A stretch of DNA of 64,000 nt, taken from the NCBI RefSeq assembly GCF_000172415.1, contig NZ_ABLD01000015.1, positions 99,015 to 163,014 on the forward strand. The letters are read 5' to 3'. Shown here one piece after another: positions 25,809-34,906 of the stretch. Made by a program: the position numbers and the translations under genes. Origin of the DNA: Paraburkholderia graminis C4D1M. GTDB lineage: Bacteria; Pseudomonadota; Gammaproteobacteria; Burkholderiales; Burkholderiaceae. Numbering within the stretch: position 1 is the stretch's first letter; each line of letters opens with the position of its first letter. Under the pieces are notes generated by a model, which was not told where the DNA came from, made no database searches, and was given only the letters and a program-made list of their open reading frames with translations.

Positions 25809-27274
25809 TGCAGCGTCCAGTGCAATCGACGTGCGATCTGCTGATCATCGGCGCGGGCCCGGCGGGCATGTCGGCGGCGATCGCTTCGCGCCGTGCGGGT
25901 CTCGATGTGATCGTCGCGGACGAAGGCGAGGCGCCCGGCGGACAGATTTATCGCAACGCCGCGCAGTCTCCGCTGAGCGATGCACACGTGCTCGGCGACG
26001 AGTATCTCGGCGGACGCACGCTGATCGCGGCTTTCGATGCCAGCGGCGCGAAGCATCTGGCGCGCTGCGTCGTATGGCAGATCGCGCTTGAAAACGGCCG
26101 CGCCGTCGCGATGCTCACGCGCCGCGCGCAAGGTGCACAAGGTGCGCAACCTGGCGGCACGCTCGACATCTCGGCGCGCGCGGTGCTCGTCGCGACGGGC
26201 GCGCAGGAGCGTCCGTGGCCGGTGCGCGGCTGGACGCTGCCGGGCGTGATGGGTATCGGTGCGGCGCAAACGCTGCTCAAGTCGTCGGGACTCGCGCCAT
26301 CGCAGGACGCGGTGCTCGCCGGTTGCGGGCCGCTGCTGTGGTTGTTCGCATGGCAGTTGCTGAATGCCGGACGCCGCGTGCGCGCCATCATCGATACGAC
26401 GCCGCGCGATGCGTGGCGCGCCGCCTTGCCTCATGCGCTGCCCGCGCTTGCAGGCGCCGATTATCTGCTGAAGGGTCTGCGCATGATGCGCGCGGTAAAG
26501 CGCGCGGGCATCCCCATTTATCGCGGCGCAAGTGCGTTCTCGATCGAAGGCGAAGAGCGCGCCGAACGCGTGCATTTCGCCGACGAACACGGCACGCGTC
26601 GTTCGATCGACACGTCGCTCGTGCTGCTGCATCAGGGCGTGATTCCTTCGACGCAACTGCCCCGCTCGCTCGGTTGCGAGCACGAATGGGATGCGTCGTC
26701 GGCCTGCTGGCGCCCGCGCACCGATGCGCACGGACGCAGCACGGTCGAGCACGTATGGATCGCGGGCGACGGCGCGGGCATCGGCGGCGCGAAAGCGGCT
26801 GCGCACGCGGGCACGCTTGCGGCACTCGATATCTCGCGCGAACTCGGCGCGCTCGATGCCGCGTCGCGCGATGCACGCGGCCGTCGCTCGCGGCTCGCGA
26901 TGAAACGGCATCTCGCCGTGCGCCCGCTGCTCGACGCGCTCTACACGCCGCCTGCCGCGCTGCGCCGCCCCGCCGACGACGTCATCGTGTGCCGTTGCGA
27001 GGAAGTCACGGCGGGCGAGATTCGCGCGATCGCGGCAATCGGCTGTCAGGGGCCGAACCAGATGAAGGCGTTTTCACGCTGCGGCATGGGTCCGTGTCAG
27101 GGCCGATGGTGTGGCGCGACGGTCGGCGAACTCATCGCGCAGATGCAGGAACGCGCGGTCGGCGACGTCGGCTACTACCGCATTCGCGCGCCGATCAAAC
27201 CGGTTACGGTCGACGAAATCGCCGACTCCATCGCGCTCGGCGACGACTTCACTCGCGGCGAATTTCCCAGTTGA
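25805..27274 (+). CDS. FAD-dependent pyridine-nucleotide-oxidoreductase-like subunit with C-terminal [2Fe-2S] domain (alpha-like)
   Basis: A 489-residue protein starting at ATG 25805 (a second ATG follows at once). The N-terminal dinucleotide motif is GAGPAGMSAA (residues 16-25) with GGQIYRNA; a second Rossmann region includes VLAGCGPLLWLFAWQLL. The C-terminal domain has CRCEEVTAGEI (about residue 396) and RCGMGPCQGRWC (about 426-437), the four-cysteine BFD-like [2Fe-2S] site seen in LhpE, HcnB and OoxA/NooA. It completes a three-subunit dehydrogenase. The natural substrate may be D-hydroxyproline, an opine or another N-substituted amino acid; sequence alone does not decide. Confidence 0.87.
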   Translation: MMQRPVQSTCDLLIIGAGPAGMSAAIASRRAGLDVIVADEGEAPGGQIYRNAAQSPLSDAHVLGDEYLGGRTLIAAFDASGAKHLARCVVWQIALENGRAVAMLTRRAQGAQGAQPGGTLDISARAVLVATGAQERPWPVRGWTLPGVMGIGAAQTLLKSSGLAPSQDAVLAGCGPLLWLFAWQLLNAGRRVRAIIDTTPRDAWRAALPHALPALAGADYLLKGLRMMRAVKRAGIPIYRGASAFSIEGEERAERVHFADEHGTRRSIDTSLVLLHQGVIPSTQLPRSLGCEHEWDASSACWRPRTDAHGRSTVEHVWIAGDGAGIGGAKAAAHAGTLAALDISRELGALDAASRDARGRRSRLAMKRHLAVRPLLDALYTPPAALRRPADDVIVCRCEEVTAGEIRAIAAIGCQGPNQMKAFSRCGMGPCQGRWCGATVGELIAQMQERAVGDVGYYRIRAPIKPVTVDEIADSIALGDDFTRGEFPS

Positions 27275-27342
27275 TCCCATCCATCGCAGACGAAACGAAT
27301 CGCACCACAACCACACCACATCACATCACACACGGAGCCTCT

Positions 27343-28137
27343 ATGAAGACCACACGCGTAAAGACGATGTTGAGCGCCGCCCTGCTCGCCCTGATGGCCG
27401 CGAGCACGATGGCATCGGCCAAGGAGTGGACCACGATCCGCATCGGCGTCGACCCGACGTACCCGCCGTTCGAATCGATCGCAAAAGACGGCACGGTCGT
27501 GGGCTTCGACGTCGACCTCGGCAATGCAATCTGCGAGAAACTGAAGGCGAAGTGCGTGTGGGTGCAAAGCAGTTTCGACGGACTGATTCCCGGCCTTCAG
27601 GCGCGCAAGTTCGACGTGATCCTTTCGTCGATGGCGGCAAACGCCAAGCGCCGCGAACAGATCGACTTCACCGACCGGCTGTACCGCAACCAGACGCGCC
27701 TGATCGCGAAGGACAGCGCGCATCTGCTGCCCGAAGCGTCGAAGCTCGCGGGCAAGCGCGTGGCGGTCGAGCAAGGCACGGTGCAGGAAACGTATGCGCG
27801 CGAGAAGTGGGCGTCGTCGGGCGTGGAAGTGGTCGCGTATCCGAGCTACGACCAGGCTTATTCCGACTTGACGGCGGGGCGCGTCGATGCGGTGCTGATG
27901 GACGCCGTGCAGGGCAAGCTGGGTTTTCTCGCGACGCCGGCCGGCAAGGGCTTTTCATTCGCAGGCGATGTGGTCTACGACGCGAAGATCATGGGCGACG
28001 GCGACGCGGCGGGCGTGCGCAAGTCGGAGCCGCAACTGCGCGATGCGTTGAACGGCGCGATTGCCGAATTGCTCAAGGACGGCACGTATCGCAAGATCGA
28101 AGCGAAGTACTTCGATTTCGACATGTACGGGAAGTAA
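27343..28137 (+). CDS. Polar amino-acid ABC transporter substrate-binding protein (HisJ/ArgT class)
   Basis: A 264-residue periplasmic protein. The start at ATG 27343 gives a clear Sec signal (MKTTRVKTML then a hydrophobic core ending ASA, cleavage near residue 26). Family signatures are IRIGVDPTYPPFESIAKDGTVVGFDVDLGNAIC and FDGLIPGLQARKFDVILSSM. It should bind a basic amino acid or opine. No permease or ATPase genes of the same system follow, so in this window it is an orphan; it is 68 bases behind the dehydrogenase genes and probably co-transcribed. The 40-base leader is rich in CA repeats, with GGAG before the start. Confidence 0.88.
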   Translation: MKTTRVKTMLSAALLALMAASTMASAKEWTTIRIGVDPTYPPFESIAKDGTVVGFDVDLGNAICEKLKAKCVWVQSSFDGLIPGLQARKFDVILSSMAANAKRREQIDFTDRLYRNQTRLIAKDSAHLLPEASKLAGKRVAVEQGTVQETYAREKWASSGVEVVAYPSYDQAYSDLTAGRVDAVLMDAVQGKLGFLATPAGKGFSFAGDVVYDAKIMGDGDAAGVRKSEPQLRDALNGAIAELLKDGTYRKIEAKYFDFDMYGK

Positions 28138-28221
28138 CATCCGTTTTTCTCGCTTGTTGCGTATGTACGCGCCGGATAGCCGCATCCATTGAACACCGGC
28201 GCATCGATCCAGCTAAAGAGT

Positions 28222-28239
28222 AGCGAGCGTCGCCTCGCT
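28222..28239 (+). terminator. Short hairpin after the binding-protein gene
   Basis: AGCGAG (28222-28227) and CTCGCT (28234-28239) with the loop CGTCGC lie in the 205-base gap between the binding protein and the phosphatase gene. No clean T-run follows; a weak terminator at best. Confidence 0.35.
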
Positions 28240-28342
28240 CTTCCCCGCCCCAACACCAAATCTCCACTAAACGGCTCCGTAACCTCCACGTCACGTTCGC
28301 CCACGACAATGCGCCATCTTTGACCCTCAGGATGGAGTTGGC

Positions 28343-30301
28343 ATGTTTGCGTCACGAAGCCGTTTTCCGCTGCACGTCGCAGCGTTGTCGAGTGCGATCG
28401 TTCTGGCTGCCTGCGGCGGCGGCGGCGATGTCGTCGCCACTAATACGCCCGTCGCGGCCGTGCCGGCGCCGCCGGCCGATCCCGGTTTCGTCGACAGCGC
28501 GCCCGTGCCTGGCGTGCCGGCCTTCGTCGATAACATCGCGACGAACCAGCGCGGCGACGCGCGTTATGCGACGCTGTCGACCAACGCCGCGGTGCGTGTC
28601 GTGAGCCGCTTTCTCGACCTCTGGCAGCCGTCGACGATGCTGGTCGACGCGGGTGTGAGCGCGCCGGCCAACGGCGCGTTTCCGGCGATCGTACCGTCGA
28701 CCTGCTCCGGCCTGCCCGCCAGCGGCACGCCGTGCGGCACGATCCTGAACAGCACGGTGCTGGGCGCCAACGTTCAATACGTGATCGACGCGACGACCGC
28801 GCGCACGCCGCAGCAGGCCGACGCCGCGTATTTCGACGACCGCCGCGGCAAGGGCTACAGCGTGACCGACGGGATGGGCCCGCTCACCGCCGCATGGCGC
28901 ACGGCGGCGCAGCAGACGACCAGCATCACCAGCGTGCCGCCGGATGCGACGACCGTGCTGTACAACGACTCGGGCAATAACGTCGGCGTCGGCGGCAGCA
29001 CGAACGCGAGCTTCGGCAAGGTCGTCGATCTCTTGAACGAGATGGGCAACAACGCATCGACGGAACCAGCGAAACGCTTTTACAAGTACGCACGGCCGTA
29101 CCGCTGGAGCTCGAGCGTCGTGGTCGCGCCGACGCTCGTTCCCGCGGAAAGCACGACGCCCGCGACCGACGGCGGCTTCATCAGCGGTCACGAGGCCGAA
29201 GCGATGCGCGATGCGACGACGATGGCGTGGCTCGTTCCCGAACGATTCCAGGAAATGGTGAGCCGCGGTCTCGAACTCGGCGAGAACCGGATTCTCGCCG
29301 GCATGCACTCGCCGCTCGACGTGATCGGCGGCCGGATGCTCGCGCTCGCCGCCAGCGCGGCGAACCTGAACACGTATGCAAGCGACGCGCAGGCCGCCTA
29401 CGTTCAGGCTCACCAGGCGCTGCAGCAGCTCAGCGGGACCAACGGCGCGAGCTTCGCCGCATTCGCTCGTTCGGGCACGGCGGCAACCGACCGCTTCGCC
29501 GATTACACCGCAAATAAAGCGGCATTCACGCGCCGCATGACGTTCGGCTTCGGCCCGATCGCATCGACCGATGCGCCGCCGCTTGTGCCCAAGGGCGCGG
29601 AAATTCTGTTGCAAACGCGCTTCCCGTACCTGAGCGCGGACCAGCGGCGCGTCGTGCTGAAGACGACCGAGATGCCGTCCGGCTATCCGGTGATGGACGA
29701 CGCCGAAGGCTGGGGCCGCCTGAACCTGTTCGCCGCCGCCGACGGCTATGGCGCGTTCAACGGCAACGTGATCGTGTCGATGGATGCGTCGCAGGGCGGG
29801 CTCAATGCGGCCGACGTGTGGCGCAACGATATTGCCGGTGCAGGCAAGCTGACGCTGCAAGGCTCGGGCACGCTGACGCTGTCGGGCAACAACCGCTACA
29901 CGGGCGGCACACAAGTCAGCGGCGGCACGCTCGCGGCGGGCTCGGCGAACGCGTTCGGCAGCGGCGACGTGTATGTCGGCTCGGGCGGCAGCGTGAAGAT
30001 CGCGGCCGGCGTGCCGGTGACGATCGCGACGCGCTACACGCAGCTCGATAACACGACGCTCGAACTCGACATCGACGGCAACGGCGGCGGGCGTCTGCGT
30101 GTGGGCGGCACGCTGAGCGTCGCGGGCGGCACGCTGCATGTGAAGTTCGTGAACGGCTATGCGCCGAAAGCCGGCGACACCATCGCGCTGATCGACGGCG
30201 CGGCCGGCTCGGCGAAGTTCTCGACGGTGACGGTCGACGGCTTCAAGGCGACGCCGGTTTATACGGGGACGGGCGTGTCGGTGAGGTTGTCGGCGGCGTA
30301 A
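28343..30301 (+). CDS. PAP2-type acid phosphatase lipoprotein with C-terminal autotransporter-associated repeats
   Basis: A 652-residue exported protein. A signal peptide with lipobox LAAC puts the lipidated cysteine at residue 24, followed by a glycine and proline-rich linker. The phosphatase motifs are complete: Lys244-x6-Arg251-Pro252 (KRFYKYARP), Ser281-Gly-His283 and Arg316-x5-His322-x3-Asp326, so phosphoester hydrolysis by a vanadium-chloroperoxidase-type site is expected at the cell envelope. From about residue 500 the sequence changes to GKLTLQGSGTLTLSGNNRYTGGT, a passenger-type beta-helix repeat, and ends without any beta-barrel translocator. The gene stands alone and ends in a strong shared terminator. 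The physiological substrate is unknown. Confidence 0.85.
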   Translation: MFASRSRFPLHVAALSSAIVLAACGGGGDVVATNTPVAAVPAPPADPGFVDSAPVPGVPAFVDNIATNQRGDARYATLSTNAAVRVVSRFLDLWQPSTMLVDAGVSAPANGAFPAIVPSTCSGLPASGTPCGTILNSTVLGANVQYVIDATTARTPQQADAAYFDDRRGKGYSVTDGMGPLTAAWRTAAQQTTSITSVPPDATTVLYNDSGNNVGVGGSTNASFGKVVDLLNEMGNNASTEPAKRFYKYARPYRWSSSVVVAPTLVPAESTTPATDGGFISGHEAEAMRDATTMAWLVPERFQEMVSRGLELGENRILAGMHSPLDVIGGRMLALAASAANLNTYASDAQAAYVQAHQALQQLSGTNGASFAAFARSGTAATDRFADYTANKAAFTRRMTFGFGPIASTDAPPLVPKGAEILLQTRFPYLSADQRRVVLKTTEMPSGYPVMDDAEGWGRLNLFAAADGYGAFNGNVIVSMDASQGGLNAADVWRNDIAGAGKLTLQGSGTLTLSGNNRYTGGTQVSGGTLAAGSANAFGSGDVYVGSGGSVKIAAGVPVTIATRYTQLDNTTLELDIDGNGGGRLRVGGTLSVAGGTLHVKFVNGYAPKAGDTIALIDGAAGSAKFSTVTVDGFKATPVYTGTGVSVRLSAA

Positions 30302-30326
30302 TGGTTGTGGCTGTGCGGTGAACCGC

Positions 30327-30358
30327 GACGAGACGTTCGCTACTTCGAACGTCTCGTC
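30327..30358. terminator. Bidirectional terminator hairpin
   Basis: GACGAGACGTTCG (30327-30339) and its exact complement (30346-30358) form a 13-bp stem with a 6-base loop between the converging phosphatase and efflux-pump genes. It is the strongest simple hairpin noticed in the window. Confidence 0.85.
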
Positions 30359-30370
30359 TCCTCGCGCATC

Positions 30371-31927
30371 CTAGTGCGCACCTGCCGCCGCCCCGCCGCC
30401 ACCGCCCTTGCCCGGCTTCGTGAGCCAGATCAGCGGAATGATCACGATAAAGATCATCGACGAAAGCCAGAAGATGTCGTTCAGCCCGAGCATCGCGGCC
30501 TGTGCATTCAGCGAGCGCTCGAAGAACGCCGCCGCCTGATCCATGTTGCCGCCGAGCGTCGTATGAATGTCCGCGAGCGCGGACGTATAAGCCGGATTGT
30601 TGACGCCCGACTGTTCCGCGAGTTGCGCGTGATGAAGGATCGTCCGGTTGTTCCAGCCCGTCGTGATCAGCGACGTGCCCACGCCGCCCGCGAATACGCG
30701 CACGAAGTTCGACAGGCCGGCGGCCGCAGGAATTTTATCGGGCGACAGTCCCGACAGAATGATCGCGGTAAGCGGCGTGAAAAAGAGCGCCATCGGAATG
30801 CCTTGCAGCAGCGTCGGCAGCACGAGCGTATAGGTGTCGACGCCCGTCGTGTAATGCGAGCGCATCAGGAAAACCGCGGCAAAACCGACGAAAGCCAGCG
30901 TCGCGAGCACGCGTGCATCCGTCTTCGGCATGATCTTCGCCATCACGGGCGCGAGCAGCACCGCGAAGATGCCGAGCGGCGCGGTGACCAGACCGGCATC
31001 CACCGAACGATAGCCGAGATAGCCCTGAATCCATTGCGGCAGAATCACGAGGTTCGCGAAGAACACCGCATACGCGACCGAAATCGCAATCGTGCCGCCG
31101 CGGAAATTGCGTACCGCGAAGAGCCGGAGATCGACGATCGGATTCTTTTCGGTGAATTCCCAGATCAGGAAAAACACGAAGCTGACCGCCGCCACGGCCG
31201 CGAGAATGCAGATCACCGGCGAGCTGAACCAGTCGAGGTCCTTGCCCTTGTCGAGCATGATTTGCAGCGACGCAACCCATGCGACGAGCGACATCAAGCC
31301 CACTTTGTCGATGGGCAGTTTGCGCGCCGGCGTCTCGCGGTCGCGATAGATAAACCACGTCACGGCCGCAGCAAAGAGACCCACCGGAATGTTGATGTAA
31401 AAGATCCACGACCAGCTGTAGCTGTCGGTGATCCAGCCGCCCAACGCCGGACCGGCAATCGGGCCGACCGTGGCCGTCATCGCCCACAACGCCAGCGCGG
31501 TCGAGCTCTTTTCCTTTGGATACGAGCCGAGCAGAATCGCTTGCGACAACGGAATCAGCGGACCGGCCACGGCACCCTGCAACACGCGCGCGGCGAGCAG
31601 GATCACCAGGTTCGGCGCGACCCCGCACAGCCACGAAGAAAATACGAACAGCACGATCGCGGCGACGAACAGCTTGATTTGACCGACGCGCTGCGTGAGC
31701 CAGCCCGTCAGCGGAATGGCGACTGCATTCGCCGCGGAAAACAACGTGATGACCCACGTGCCTTCATCGACGGATACGCCGAGGTTGCCCGAGATAGTCG
31801 GAATCGCAACGTTGGCGATGGACGAGTCAAGCACGTTCATGAACGTCGCGAGGGCGACGGCGAAGGTCGCGAGAACCAGCTTTGCGCCGCTCAGCGGCGG
31901 CGGTGCGAGTTGCGTCGAGGAATTCAT
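30371..31927 (-). CDS. DHA2-family MFS drug:H+ antiporter (EmrB/QacA type)
   Basis: A 518-residue, 14-segment inner-membrane transporter. The start at ATG 31927 has GGAAG before it on the minus strand; the frame is open 12 codons further. Motifs: FMNVLDSSIANVAIPTISGNLG (motif D1/1), GWLTQRVGQIKLF (motif A) and GPLIPLSQAILLGSYP, plus the GPALGGWI motif C of drug efflux proteins. It works with the adaptor and outer-membrane genes immediately upstream to pump toxic compounds across both membranes. The C-terminus is glycine-rich (GKGGGGGAAAGAH). A copy of the pump operator motif lies 41 bp before the start. Confidence 0.92.
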   Translation of the reverse strand: MNSSTQLAPPPLSGAKLVLATFAVALATFMNVLDSSIANVAIPTISGNLGVSVDEGTWVITLFSAANAVAIPLTGWLTQRVGQIKLFVAAIVLFVFSSWLCGVAPNLVILLAARVLQGAVAGPLIPLSQAILLGSYPKEKSSTALALWAMTATVGPIAGPALGGWITDSYSWSWIFYINIPVGLFAAAVTWFIYRDRETPARKLPIDKVGLMSLVAWVASLQIMLDKGKDLDWFSSPVICILAAVAAVSFVFFLIWEFTEKNPIVDLRLFAVRNFRGGTIAISVAYAVFFANLVILPQWIQGYLGYRSVDAGLVTAPLGIFAVLLAPVMAKIMPKTDARVLATLAFVGFAAVFLMRSHYTTGVDTYTLVLPTLLQGIPMALFFTPLTAIILSGLSPDKIPAAAGLSNFVRVFAGGVGTSLITTGWNNRTILHHAQLAEQSGVNNPAYTSALADIHTTLGGNMDQAAAFFERSLNAQAAMLGLNDIFWLSSMIFIVIIPLIWLTKPGKGGGGGAAAGAH

Positions 31928-31967
31928 CTTACTTCCAGTACGAAGTCGCGAACAGGCCGGCAATGCG

Positions 31968-31982
31968 TATCTGACCCGTCAG
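31968..31982. promoter_or_regulatory. MarR-type operator copy 1 (before the MFS gene)
   Basis: TATCTGACCCGTCAG, with dyad core TGAC-NN-GTCA, lies between the adaptor stop (32033) and the MFS start (31927). The same motif precedes both marR genes and the outer-membrane gene, so an internal, MarR-controlled promoter for the MFS gene is likely. Confidence 0.65.
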
Positions 31983-32032
31983 CTAAATGGATAAATGAAG
32001 ACGCGATAACGAACGGCGTCACGTTCTGCACT

Positions 32033-33355
32033 TCAGCCCGCGCGTTTTGGCATGGCGGCGCTGTTGCGCTTGTCACGCGTGCCCTGTGCCGACGATACGA
32101 CACGCTCCGTCGGTCCCGGATGCGCGACAACACTATTCCGTTCGATGATCTTCTGAATCTCCGCATCAGCCTGAGCCCCGTATTGCGCGAAAACGTCCGT
32201 GCGGTACGTCGTATTCACGGCCGCGCCGAGTTGCGCGCCGGTGCTATCGCGCGTATCCACATCGACCTGCATCGACAAGCCGATTCGCAGCGGATGCGCT
32301 TGCAGTTCCTTCTGATCGAGTTCGATGCGCGCGGGCAAACGCTGAACCACCTTGATCCAGTTGCCGGTCGCGTTCTGCGCGGGCAACGTCGCAAAGGCGC
32401 TACCCGTGCCCGCCGAAAAGCCGACCACGCGGCCGTGATATTCGACCTTGCTGCCGTACACGTCGGCCGTCAGTGTGACGGGCTGGCCAATACGCATGTT
32501 GCGCAACTGGCTTTCCTTGTAGTTGGCATCGACCCAGACGCCGTTGAGCGGCACTACCGCCATCAACGGCGTGCCCGGCGATACCCGCTGGCCCACCTGC
32601 ACCGAGCGCTTCGCCACATAGCCGGTGACGGGCGCGGGCAACGTGTTGCGTGCATAGGCGAGGTACGCGTCGCGCACTTTCGACGCCGCCGCCTGCACGC
32701 TCGGGTGCTGTTCGATTGTCGTGTGGTCGGTCAGCGCGCGATTGGCTTCCGCCTGCTGACGCGCGGCGTCGAGCGCGGCCTGTGCGGCGGTCACCGTGTC
32801 GCGTGCATGCGCGATGTCTTCCGCGGACACCGCGCCCGTGTCGGCGACGGCCTGGCGGCGGCGCAGATCGTCTTGCGCCCGAGCCAGATCGGACTGTTTC
32901 TGCGCGATGTTGGCGGCGTAGAAATCGTTGTTCACGTACAGGCTGCTCACCTGGCGAACGGTCTGCCCCAGCATCGCTTCGGCGTTGCCGAGCGCGACTG
33001 TGGCGTCCGCGTTATCGAGCGTGACGACAGGGTCGCCCGCCTTCACGATCTGCGTGTCGTCGGCGTTCACCGCGACGACCGTACCGGTTACTTGCGGCGT
33101 GAGTTGCACGAGATTGCCGCTTACGTAGGCGTCGTCGGTCGTCTCGTGATAACGCGCATAGGTCATGTAATAGGCACCGTATGCCGCAACCGATACGACG
33201 ACGGCCGCACCAAGCAGCGTGAGCAGCAGTTGGCGCTTGCGCGAATTCGGTTCGCTCGCGGCGGTGGGCGCGGTGGCATTGGGCGCCGTCGCTGTGTCTA
33301 CGTTGGCGGGCGCCGCATGCGTCGCGTCGCGCTCCGGCGTGTTGATTTCACTCAT
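32033..33355 (-). CDS. Membrane fusion protein of the efflux pump (HlyD/EmrA type)
   Basis: A 440-residue periplasmic adaptor. After a 35-residue Ala/Thr/Pro-rich cytosolic tail a single membrane helix follows (QLLLTLLGAAVVVSVAAYGA, about 42-61). It then has YARYHETTDDAYVSGNLVQLTPQVTGTV, the biotinyl-lipoyl-like start of EmrA proteins, a long alpha-hairpin (about 120-230) and the second lipoyl half APVTGYVAKRSVQVGQRVSPG. It bridges the MFS transporter and the NodT-like channel. The C-terminal 90 residues beyond the core are unusually long and charged. It begins 45 bases after the outer-membrane gene. Confidence 0.92.
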   Translation of the reverse strand: MSEINTPERDATHAAPANVDTATAPNATAPTAASEPNSRKRQLLLTLLGAAVVVSVAAYGAYYMTYARYHETTDDAYVSGNLVQLTPQVTGTVVAVNADDTQIVKAGDPVVTLDNADATVALGNAEAMLGQTVRQVSSLYVNNDFYAANIAQKQSDLARAQDDLRRRQAVADTGAVSAEDIAHARDTVTAAQAALDAARQQAEANRALTDHTTIEQHPSVQAAASKVRDAYLAYARNTLPAPVTGYVAKRSVQVGQRVSPGTPLMAVVPLNGVWVDANYKESQLRNMRIGQPVTLTADVYGSKVEYHGRVVGFSAGTGSAFATLPAQNATGNWIKVVQRLPARIELDQKELQAHPLRIGLSMQVDVDTRDSTGAQLGAAVNTTYRTDVFAQYGAQADAEIQKIIERNSVVAHPGPTERVVSSAQGTRDKRNSAAMPKRAG

Positions 33356-33400
33356 GTCGATTCTCCAGGCAGATTCGGTCGTGGTTATTCGGAAGGCCGC

Positions 33401-34903
33401 TCAACGCGCGGCGTCAACGGATGGATTCGATGCTTGCGTGCGCCCCGCATCGGTGTTCGATGTATCGACGAAGCCGCCGCCAAGCGCGGAAGCCAGCGCA
33501 ATCTGCTGATCGCGGCGGCTCATGCGCAGATTTGCCACGGCCTGATCGGCGGAAAGCGCGTTGACGTCGGCGTTCAATACGGTCAGTTGATTCGTCAGGC
33601 CCGCCTTGTATTGCACGAGCGCAAGTCTGTCGGCCTCGCGCGCGGCGTCCTGCGCCGCCTGTGCATCGACAAGCTGTGCATCGGTCGAGCGCACATTGGC
33701 CAGTTGAGATGCGACCTCGCTCAGCGCCGTCACGAGCGTCTGGTTGTAGGTCGCGACCGCATAGTCGAAGTCGGCGTAGCGGCCCTTCAACTGCGCCCGC
33801 AGTGCGCCTGCGTCGAAGATCGGCAAGTGGATTGCGGGACCGGCCGATGCCGTTCGGCTAGCCGCCGTCAGAAAGCGGCCAAAGCCGAACGCGTCGAGCC
33901 CGATTGCCGCGCTCAGGTTGATGTCGGGATAGAACTCGGCCTTCGCTTCCTTCACGTCGTGCGTCATCGCGTCGACGCGCCAGCGCGCGGCCACGATGTC
34001 GGGGCGGCGGCTCACAAGATCGGCGGGCAGGTTGTCGGGCAGACGGACTTCGTCGCCGAGACCGAGCGACGGCCGCGCAATCTGCAACCCGCGGTCCGGG
34101 CCCGCACCGAGCAGCGCGGCGATCTGGTAGCGCGTCGCGAGAATCTGTCCGTCGAGCGACTTCAGCGCGGCACGGCTCGTCGCGAGATTGGCCTGCGCCG
34201 TCTTGCGTTCGACTTCGGTATCGAGCCCGGTCGCAATGCGCCCCGCGGTAATGCGCTCGATCTGCTCGCGCTGCGTGACTTCCTGCTGCGCAATGTCGCG
34301 CAACAGATAGAGGCGCGCAAGCTGGTTGTACGTGCGTGCAATCGACGTCGTCAGCGTCAGCTTCACGACCTCGGCATCGGCCTGACTCGCTTGAAGTTGC
34401 GAAATCGCGGCCTTCAGCGCTTCGCGATTCTTGCCCCACAGATCGAGATCGTATGAAGCATTCAACAAGCCCTTGTTTTCCGTTTGCCACGAGCCGCCGT
34501 ACGGAGGCGGAACGAGCGCCGTGCCCGAGAATTGCTGACGCGTCAGCGAATAACTCGCGTCGACGCGCGGCATCGTGCCGGCCTTCGCGGTTTCGCTATA
34601 AGCAGCGGCCGCCGAGACGCGGGAGCGCGCCTGATCGAGCGTCGGGCTGCTCTTCAGCGCTTCGTCGATCAGCGCTTTCAGTTGCGCGTCGCCGAACTGG
34701 TCGGCCCAGTCCGCTGCGGGCCAGTGACCTTGTTCGGCGGGAATGCTTTGTTGCGTGGCGTACTGCTGCGGGCCGGCAGTCTTTGCGTCGCTGTGGATGC
34801 CCGCATAATTCGCGCACGCCGACAGCACCGCGGCAAACATGATCGACACACCCGCTTTCAGCAGCCGTGAAGCGCGCCGTTCTTTCTTTAACTCGTTTCT
34901 CAT
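33401..34903 (-). CDS. Outer-membrane efflux lipoprotein (NodT/OprM type)
   Basis: A 500-residue outer-membrane channel subunit. The N-terminus is a lipoprotein signal with lipobox LSAC (cysteine near residue 30). Two internal repeats of the TolC fold are visible, including WPAADWADQFGDAQLKALIDEAL and the later DLVSRRPDIVAARWRVDAM block typical of the NodT subfamily. It forms the trimeric exit duct of the EmrAB-like pump. The ribosome binding region overlaps a MarR-type operator (34907-34921), so regulation could act on transcription close to the start codon. It begins 37 bases after the proximal marR stop. Confidence 0.92.
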   Translation of the reverse strand: MRNELKKERRASRLLKAGVSIMFAAVLSACANYAGIHSDAKTAGPQQYATQQSIPAEQGHWPAADWADQFGDAQLKALIDEALKSSPTLDQARSRVSAAAAYSETAKAGTMPRVDASYSLTRQQFSGTALVPPPYGGSWQTENKGLLNASYDLDLWGKNREALKAAISQLQASQADAEVVKLTLTTSIARTYNQLARLYLLRDIAQQEVTQREQIERITAGRIATGLDTEVERKTAQANLATSRAALKSLDGQILATRYQIAALLGAGPDRGLQIARPSLGLGDEVRLPDNLPADLVSRRPDIVAARWRVDAMTHDVKEAKAEFYPDINLSAAIGLDAFGFGRFLTAASRTASAGPAIHLPIFDAGALRAQLKGRYADFDYAVATYNQTLVTALSEVASQLANVRSTDAQLVDAQAAQDAAREADRLALVQYKAGLTNQLTVLNADVNALSADQAVANLRMSRRDQQIALASALGGGFVDTSNTDAGRTQASNPSVDAAR

Positions 34904-34906
34904 TTG

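Noticed and set aside
27301..27340. CA-rich stretch before the polar amino-acid binding protein considered as a regulatory repeat
   Set aside because: Irregular CAC/CACA composition without exact units; probably an unstructured leader.
28352..30139. 595-codon minus-strand frame opposite the PAP2 phosphatase gene
   Set aside because: Antisense to a gene with full catalytic motifs and signal peptide; composition typical of a GC-driven shadow.
30305..34456. Very long open frame of more than 1300 codons on the + strand opposite the efflux pump genes
   Set aside because: It is antisense to three clear pump genes, extremely rich in Arg/His and without domain likeness; high GC content removes stop codons in this frame.
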